Shown: positions 57,690-64,000 of the stretch, piece by piece | How positions within the stretch are numbered: position 1 is the stretch's first letter | Layout of the letters: every line of letters begins with the position of its first letter | Assembly: GCA_023014335.1 (NCBI GenBank) | Contig: JAECYW010000003.1 | Coordinates: 2,666,001 to 2,730,000 of the forward strand | DNA from: Galerina marginata | Taxonomy: Eukaryota > Basidiomycota > Agaricomycetes > Agaricales > Galerinaceae | DNA: 64,000 nt | Direction of reading: 5' to 3' | Program-made: the position numbers and the translations under genes | Notes under the pieces: model-generated | Told to the model about the DNA's origin: nothing | Databases searched by the model: none | The model's input: only the letters and a program-made list of their open reading frames with translations

Positions 57690-60293
57690 TCAGCGCCCTG
57701 AGCGGGCATTCCTACCCGAACTCCCATTGGTGGCACCATTGCTGCTGCTGCCACTACTGCTGCTCCCGACCGACGACCCAGCAAGCCTGCTTGCAAGCAC
57801 ATCGATGGCTTCGTCTTCCTCGATCCGCCCTTTGCCATCCAACACGCCCTGGATGAGCGACATCGTGCTCTCGAGGCTCCTCCGCCTCGTACTGGGGCTC
57901 GTCATCGTCGTGCCCAAGCTCGCCTGTCTCGAGTGTCCCCTCCTGAACCCACCGGGCGATGTCCCTGCCGGACTGCCGGGCGACGGCGTGGGCGATCCTG
58001 AAGACGAGGTGCTGATGCGCGACAGGGTCGTGCCTCGGGCAGCCATGACTTTCTCGATGCCTTCTTTCACGCCATTCGGGGAGATCGGGGGTGGTTGGGC
58101 TGCAGCCTCGGATGGAGTAGTGGGCTGCGAGGATAGAATGGCCTTGCCCTCTTCCGAATCTGCGTCGAAGAGTTCGGGGGGAAGACGTTCGTTCTCGATA
58201 TCTGACTTTCGGCTGTGATGGGAGATGAGGGCATGCGTGATAAATAAATAAACATCAATGACTTACGCGTCATCGAAGCCGTTAATGGCTTCTCTGATTC
58301 CTTCCGCTCCAGAGGCAAGTGTGCCGTAAGGAAGTTTGGATGATCCGGTAACGCCCTTCAATTCGGATACTTTCTCTGACTCCTCCCTGAGTAGATTACA
58401 CGCAGTTGAGCGACAACAAGTAGAAACGCAAGAAGCTGAAATCACATACCGAAGTAGAGCAAAGACCCTTGCCATGCGACCAACAGCCATGATCTTGTTC
58501 TTGATGATCTTCCTGCGTTCCGCGGACTCGGCCTCAACAGAGGCAGTAGTAGGAGTCATGAGAGCCATGTCATCATCGCTCACGTCGAGCTCCTCCTTAG
58601 TACAGGTGTTGAGAACAGCAACCAACATATCAGTGACTAAACGAGAATCATAAGCATACGTTGGAATACAAGAAAGAAGATGGCAATACTTTTTTCTCCA
58701 ACGAACGGCAAACTCCAGGTGAAGACGTCCATGAAATTAGGCAACCAGTACGGGTGGGGGGTGCAGTTGAACTGTCTGATGTTCATCACGTTGCTCTCAT
58801 ACTTCAAAACTGCAGCCTTGTTGTTGTACACGTCCAGGTAGTTAGGAGCAGAGAAGATGGTCATGACAGAGGGGAATCCGGTGGTCTTAGTTTTGCGGTA
58901 CATGCGATAACTGGATTGAAATTCAATAAAACGATGGATTCTCGAAAGGTAAAGACGAACCCCGCATCCTGTGCTTCATGCGCTCGGATGATAGACAAGA
59001 GGTTATTTCGCTCGAGGAACTGGCAAGCCGCTTGGTACCTAATGATGCTGGTTCAGCGTTAAGGTAGTGCGGTAGAACTAGGAACTGACGTGAAGAAGTA
59101 CGAGCATCCGCGCACATGGTTGTGCACAAAACTGTCGGTCGTTTTTTCCTGACCAAAGTCTTCGACTGGATCCGCCCAAAGGATGTCACACATCAAACCA
59201 TGGGTAGGTGGCTCGCGGAATCGGTCAATCTGGTCGTTCTTCAGAGCTCGTTCGTCATAAATGCGAGGGGTGTATAACATACGTTACGTAGATCATCAAG
59301 GGTGTTGAGTTCGGGAGAGAGACCTCCATGTATGCAGAGGAACTGCTTGTTCATGACAGCGGCGAGAGGAAGGGCACAGAAGGACTCCATGCAGGCATCG
59401 TAGACCCTCTCTGAGTACTTGTGCTTGCCTTGATAAGCGGAAGCTCAGGGGGAAATAAAATTACGGACAACAGGAAAGGGACTCACATTCGAGCTTGAAG
59501 GTAAAATAGTCGGTCAAGTGGCGGCACTCGTGGTTACCGCGTAACAGGAATAGTGAATCAGGATACCAAATCTTCAGCGACCACAGATACAGCACACACT
59601 GAAGATGGATGGAAATGGGCAATGGTCAGAAACATAGTGGTAGTAGACGTACCTCAATACTGAAATACCCTCGGTCAACATAATCGCCCAAGAAGAGATA
59701 CCGCGTATCAGCAGGACTTCCTCCTACTTCGAATAATTTCATCAGGTCATACTGTCAAATCGTCGTCAATACAGCTTTCGCGCTGAAGAATCGCCGTAAC
59801 CACGTACATATTGTCCATGAATATCTCCGCAAACTGTGAATGGAAAGGACATCAGGACACGACAAGGGCACGATGAAACACGATTATTACGCACCGGTAA
59901 TGGGGGCGTCGACTTGTAACACATTCCCTTCCTTTCTGAGGATCTCGCTGCCCTTTTCCAATATCCACAAGGCATGTTCTTCAGACAGCCGCCCTTCTCG
60001 GTAGAAGTGGTTCTTGAGGAACGCTACATCCGGTTTTGTTCGGTCTTGACCCCGCTGATTGAAGAATTGCTCGTCGGTGGGCTTGAACATCGCAGGGGCT
60101 TGCACCTGCACGATAAGTATTGGATGAGGCGGCTATAAACCGATTGAAAAGGCGGGAAACGTACATCCTTGACCACTCTTTCTTGTGTGCTAATCACATT
60201 GCCGTCCTCCAGGGTATGTTGCGTAAAGTCGATGGTTGGGACCGGGTCTTTGACCTGAATCTTCTCTATCACGCGCTCAATTTGTGTGCTCAT
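57690..60293 (-). CDS. CNA1: Calcineurin catalytic subunit A (Ser/Thr phosphatase 2B)
   Basis: Calcium/calmodulin-dependent phosphatase acting on NFAT/Crz1-like factors with calcineurin B. At least 10 exons keep frame. Metal-binding motifs are complete: [30 protein letters not shown], then [12 protein letters not shown]. The calcineurin B-binding helix follows, then a calmodulin-binding segment ([23 protein letters not shown]) and an autoinhibitory stretch ([20 protein letters not shown]). The tail is Ser/Gly-rich and includes a long Ser/Gly/Asn run. The exon with VCGDIHGQY is only 26 bp (59808-59833). The start at 60293 opens [17 protein letters not shown]. All active-site residues seen are intact. 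Confidence 0.95.
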
Positions 60294-60726
60294 GGTGCAG
60301 CGTTTCTTGAGCGATATTGAATAGTTTACAAGTAATGAAAGAGCGGTGAAGAGTGGGTGGAGGAGGAATAATTGGAGATGGACGGGGGAGTGTGACAGAG
60401 CAAAAGGGCAGGCCGATCTGATGTCAGATTGGCGATTTCACTGTTCGAGGTCCGCGTGCTCAAGACAACTCCAACAACACACCTTGGCGAACGCAGATTT
60501 CTTCTGGCGAAGGCAAAAGAGAATCTACTGTCGCTGTACTAGTACAAGGATGAGGGCGTCTATCGTGACTTTTATTATCGGATGATACAGATTGGGGGAG
60601 GCACATCTTAACAGCCTTGGCACAGCATGCCTGTGAACCGTCCTCGGCAGTGAACCTGTACAATACTCTATGTTATAATTATAGTCATGAATTCCTGGCA
60701 TAAATAACAGGAGTTCCAGCCTCGTG

Positions 60727-61877
60727 TCACCAAAAGTAGGCTTGGAGGACGTGCTGAGCTACATTAAATCCCAGTAACGAAACGATGTAGGCTGTAAAAA
60801 TGGGGAGAAGGGGCGACAGGAGCAGTTCAGAGCGAACTAGGAATGGTAATGCTGAAAGAGAAAACAGTCCATGAGGCTTGGCTGAAAGCGGTGTATGTGA
60901 AAGCTTACCATTCAAACCCAGGTAAATGCCATAGGTGTATTGGGTAAAGCTATGCAAGACGGAAATTAGCTATCGCACACGTCAAAGACGAAATTGGACC
61001 TTACGCGGCAAGGTATAGTGTGTTTCCCACCCACAGGCATACCCAGTTATCCTTGAGGATAATTGGGAGAAGGAATAATTGTGCAAGGTAAAGGGTGAGA
61101 TAGAGAGGGAAGAAGGCGTTCGTATGCACATCAAATGCATAGGCCCATTCAACTTTTGAGTCCGCTGGTGAAGAATGTGTGGGAGGTGATAACAGGAGAC
61201 GATTCGCGGTAAACCTGAGCGTGAATGGTTATTAACGCGAAGAGCGAGAGTTTGACAAGTGACTAACCATATAATCGTGGCCACAACTACCCCAGACAGT
61301 AGGAAGTCCCTCGCTATCATGAAAAAGGCGATACTTATCATATCTATTATTCTGTAGGAATATACAACACCCCACGCTATGGCGGATACTAGATAGAATT
61401 GCCAAATTAGCCAACGAATAATATGGTTTCCGAAAGTTTGTCATAAAACATACCACATAGACAAGCTCCAATTAAAACGAGGATAGCAGGGTCATCTCGC
61501 GCCCATGTGTTTTTGGTTTCTGGGGGCCTCGTAAACCGAATTGAACATAAATATTACGCCGACGTAACATACGTTTGTGAAAGTAAACGTTTCGGTACCT
61601 AACGGAATGTAAATTAGACTCGCTGAATTCAGACAATCGTTATGACTTACACTCTCCGGGGTGCAAGACACAAATACGTCAGTTGCCAGGCGGCGAGCTC
61701 GAAGTCCTAGACCCCCTTCATTCAATTCAGCTAGCTTCAATACAAAGCATAACGGCGCACCATCTGTTGCAAACGATGCAGACGCCTGAAGATCACGGGC
61801 AGACGTAACGTGTTGGACGAGCCTCGGCCGGTGTGGCCATCCTCAGGCGAATAGGACGCGCTAGTTGGAAGCATCAT
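60727..61877 (-). CDS. UNC50/GMH1-family Golgi membrane protein
   Basis: Polytopic Golgi/ER-exit protein linked to vesicle trafficking in yeast (Gmh1) and animals (Unc50). The start at 61877 (MMLPTSASYSPEDGHTGRG) runs through small exons: FRRLHRLQQM|DFELAAWQLTYLCLAPRR|VYRNVYFHK|QTKNTWARDDPA, the family signature. Then come a membrane segment (ILVLIGACLC), EWAYAFDVHTNAFFPLYLT|LPIILKDNW and a last part (ALPFLVRSELLLSPLLPIFTAYIVSLLGFN) ending HVLQAYFW at 60727. All junctions are in phase. The next gene starts 240 bp away in the other direction. Confidence 0.9.
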
Positions 61878-62118
61878 GTGGACATTCGTATTCCTTGGTC
61901 GTCGAAATATAGCCAGCGTTGAGCAAAGGCTGTACCTTTCAGTGGTAGTCGAATATGAGTATGTTTTTGACAGATAGAAACGTGATGGTGGCAGGGTGGG
62001 ATCGGAGTTTCAATTATTTGTGCTGAGATAGAAAAGGAGTTTGCAGAAAACGAGACGTTTTAGTGTGCCACCCGCCCTTTCTGATCTTCCCTTGTACCCT
62101 CATATCCTCCTATTTGCC

Positions 62119-64000
62119 ATGGAAGAAGACGCAGAGCTCCTCGACTGGGGACATGAAGAGGACGAAAACCAAGGTGCTTTTAGAAGAGCTTCCTCAGGCC
62201 AGAACGGACGACGAGACTACACCGATGTCGACGATGTCGAGGACACCGTGTCTCTTGGAGAAGACGAAGACGATCAGGGATACTTCTACCAGCGTGAAGA
62301 CCCGATTAGGAGTGCCAAGGACACAGGTATTGCGCTGGAAGCGCCTGAGCGGCCTCGCTCACCTCGAACGCGGGAAGATGCCTTGGGCGCTAATGACCAA
62401 CAGAGTTCCCAGTACAGCTTTGCTGAGGGCGAAGGTGTCGACAGGTCCGCTGCTGAGACTCCAGCGAGGTCCACCGACTCGCCCCCGAGTCAACGAGCCC
62501 CGGCAAACCACTCATCACCCCAACGGTCCAACCACAACGGTGCCCGACTCACCCATGCCCTTCCTGCAAAGCCAGTGACGGTTCCAGCGGCCTACTTGCC
62601 TCTTCCTCATCCTTCTGTGGTAGAGGCTGTTGGCATGGCTTCTATCTCTCCGGGAAGGACGACTGGTCGCGACACGAAGAAATCTAACGGGGCACCTGGA
62701 TCGTCGCCTGCAGGAACTGACCTTCCACAGCACTGGGAACAGAGATTCTCTCGAAAGGACGGCAATCCTTACTACTATAATCGAGAAACCTTCGAATCGA
62801 CCAGGGACCATCCCGTGAGCAGCATCCCTTCCACCTCTAGTTTCGGCGAAACCCAGACTCGCCGAGGCAGCGTGTCGTCTGGCAAGATACATATGACACC
62901 ACTTGACTCTAACACATATCACTCGCAGGCATCGCGCTCAAACCGCGAACGTCCCCATCTGCAGCCTGACACTGATACGGAAGACGCGAACAAGGGTTTG
63001 GACCTCGATCCAGATGGCCACCTCTCGTACAAAGATCGTCACTACAGACCTGGAGGCGACATTTCTTCAGCATCTGTAGAAATCAGGCCCGTTGAACATA
63101 TCGAAAGTATGAGCAGCCGTCTGCCTTCTAAATCTCGATACGAAAGATCTCCTTCTCCGCCTTCTCGTCGCCGACGGGCGAGGTCAAACTCTCCGCCACC
63201 TGATGCTCGAGAGTCTCAGATTCGGCTTCGAGACAGAGACAATCACTCTTCGCGAGGAAATGGCCGTCCTGCTCGTGACAAAAATGTATACACTAACCCC
63301 AATTCTGACATCCTAAGGGACAACGAACTCGCTCCTCCTGAACCAGATCGCCACTGGAAAGCATCTCAACGCATGCCGCCCGCAGACTTCTCTAACGATG
63401 AGCGCAGTTCTCGCAGGCCACCCCATCGACCGATCGATGAGGACGTCCAAATGTTTGATCAGCGCAACCATTCTGACAATAGGAACAGGCAATCTCTTAA
63501 GCGCAGGGAAAGTAGTCGTGAACCCAGGGATCGTGACCGCGAGCCCCCTCGTCCTGCTGACAGACGAGAACGGCCGGATGATCAACAAAGCTTCATATCC
63601 ACACCCAGTACGTTATCAGCCTCCTACCATCCTCCCATCACATGCTCGTCTACGCCACCAATGTATACACCTTCGTATTCCAGACCATCGCAAGGCATGG
63701 CTGGCGTCGTGTGTCCTTCATTGCTACTGTATTTGCGGCCGGGTTTAGGATACTACTGCCAACTTACATCTCCATCAACTTTCCATCATGTCCCCCCCTC
63801 CATCCATGTCGTCTTCAAATTGTTCTTGACGGATCTATTTCTTTCTTTCTTTTCTTCACCTTCTGCTCCTCTATCCGTCGTATCCACCATTCTTACCACC
63901 TTTTCCACCCTCTTCCCTTTCTGGAACTACAGGGTATAGATCACCACGACCACGTGAAAGGGACCCAGGACGCGAATATGGACCTCCGCAGGAACCAGCA
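62119..64000 (+). CDS. WW-domain, RS-rich protein (partial, runs off the window)
   Basis: The start at 62119 opens MEEDAELLDWGHEEDENQ, acidic and disordered. A WW domain lies near residues 205-240 (LPQHWEQRFSRKDGNPYYYNRETFES), but the second Trp of the fold is replaced (STRDHP). After it come long arginine/serine-rich stretches (SPPSRRRRARSNSPP, ESSREPRDRDREPPRP). An intron starts at 63609 or nearby and the reading resumes about 63936 (YRSPRPRERDPGREYGPP), so the long frame through 63610-63930 is mostly intron. Such proteins often bind splicing factors or the CTD. No further exons are visible because the window ends. Confidence 0.75.

Noticed and set aside
61492..61740. 82-codon minus-strand frame as a separate gene
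   Set aside because: The joined exons in another frame encode UNC50 (QTKNTWARDDPA); this frame is a shadow.
63610..63935. Hydrophobic end of the long 62041-63939 frame as protein
   Set aside because: Probably an intron: a GT donor near 63609 and an acceptor near 63935 restore an RS-rich sequence.
1..64000. CRISPR arrays, operons or bacterial promoters
   Set aside because: No regularly spaced repeats were seen, and the gene structure is clearly eukaryotic.

Overview
The window looks like nuclear DNA of a mushroom-forming basidiomycete (Agaricomycetes). Genes are split by many short introns of about 45-65 nt with GT..AG (a few GC..AG) ends. The gene content fits: a CBM1-carrying GH5 mannanase, a hemerythrin-like protein of a type common in agarics, F-box proteins, a nucleotidyltransferase-like family, NACHT/STAND remnants and a Helitron, next to conserved eukaryotic genes (calcineurin A, UNC50, MRS2). 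All gene models were built by hand from the sequence by joining exons in frame; none was checked against a database.

Layout. 1-1576 holds a secreted endo-mannanase truncated by the window edge. 3.1-7.3 kb holds two unrecognised genes and an F-box/LRR-like gene. 9.0-14.9 kb is an uninterrupted 1947-codon Helitron Rep/helicase reading frame. About 15.5-42 kb is an accessory region. Its main content is four diverged ribonucleotide reductase small-subunit (R2)-like genes: A at 15.5 kb, B at 20.3 kb on the minus strand, C at 25.4 kb and D at 34.4 kb. Interspersed are an unrecognised multi-exon gene, an F-box/NTase-like gene, a conserved-looking hypothetical gene, a head-to-head pair of degenerate CMGC-like kinases, several tiny genes, a NACHT/STAND pseudogene, a MITE and a perfect 24-bp inverted repeat.

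From about 42 kb to the end the region looks like ordinary core genome: a polytopic membrane protein, a tRNA-Val(UAC) with an 11-nt intron, a mid2-like single-pass surface protein, an MRS2-type Mg2+ channel, an NTase-like gene, a fumarase-fold cycloisomerase (CMLE-like), calcineurin A, UNC50 and a WW/RS-rich protein that runs off the edge. Two long stretches (46.1-49.4 kb and 53.0-55.8 kb) have no confident gene.

The main discovery is the R2-like family. All four copies align with R2 along most of the fold and share intron positions, so they arose by duplication of an intron-containing gene and not by retroposition. Yet each has lost the radical-bearing tyrosine and several of the six diiron ligands, and the R1-binding tail is replaced by a different tail, best conserved as a YDL/YDM end in A and B. 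They cannot work as classical R2 subunits and look like a diversifying pseudoenzyme family. Copy C appears to have lost its stop codon, and copy D is frameshifted or truncated near its 3' end.
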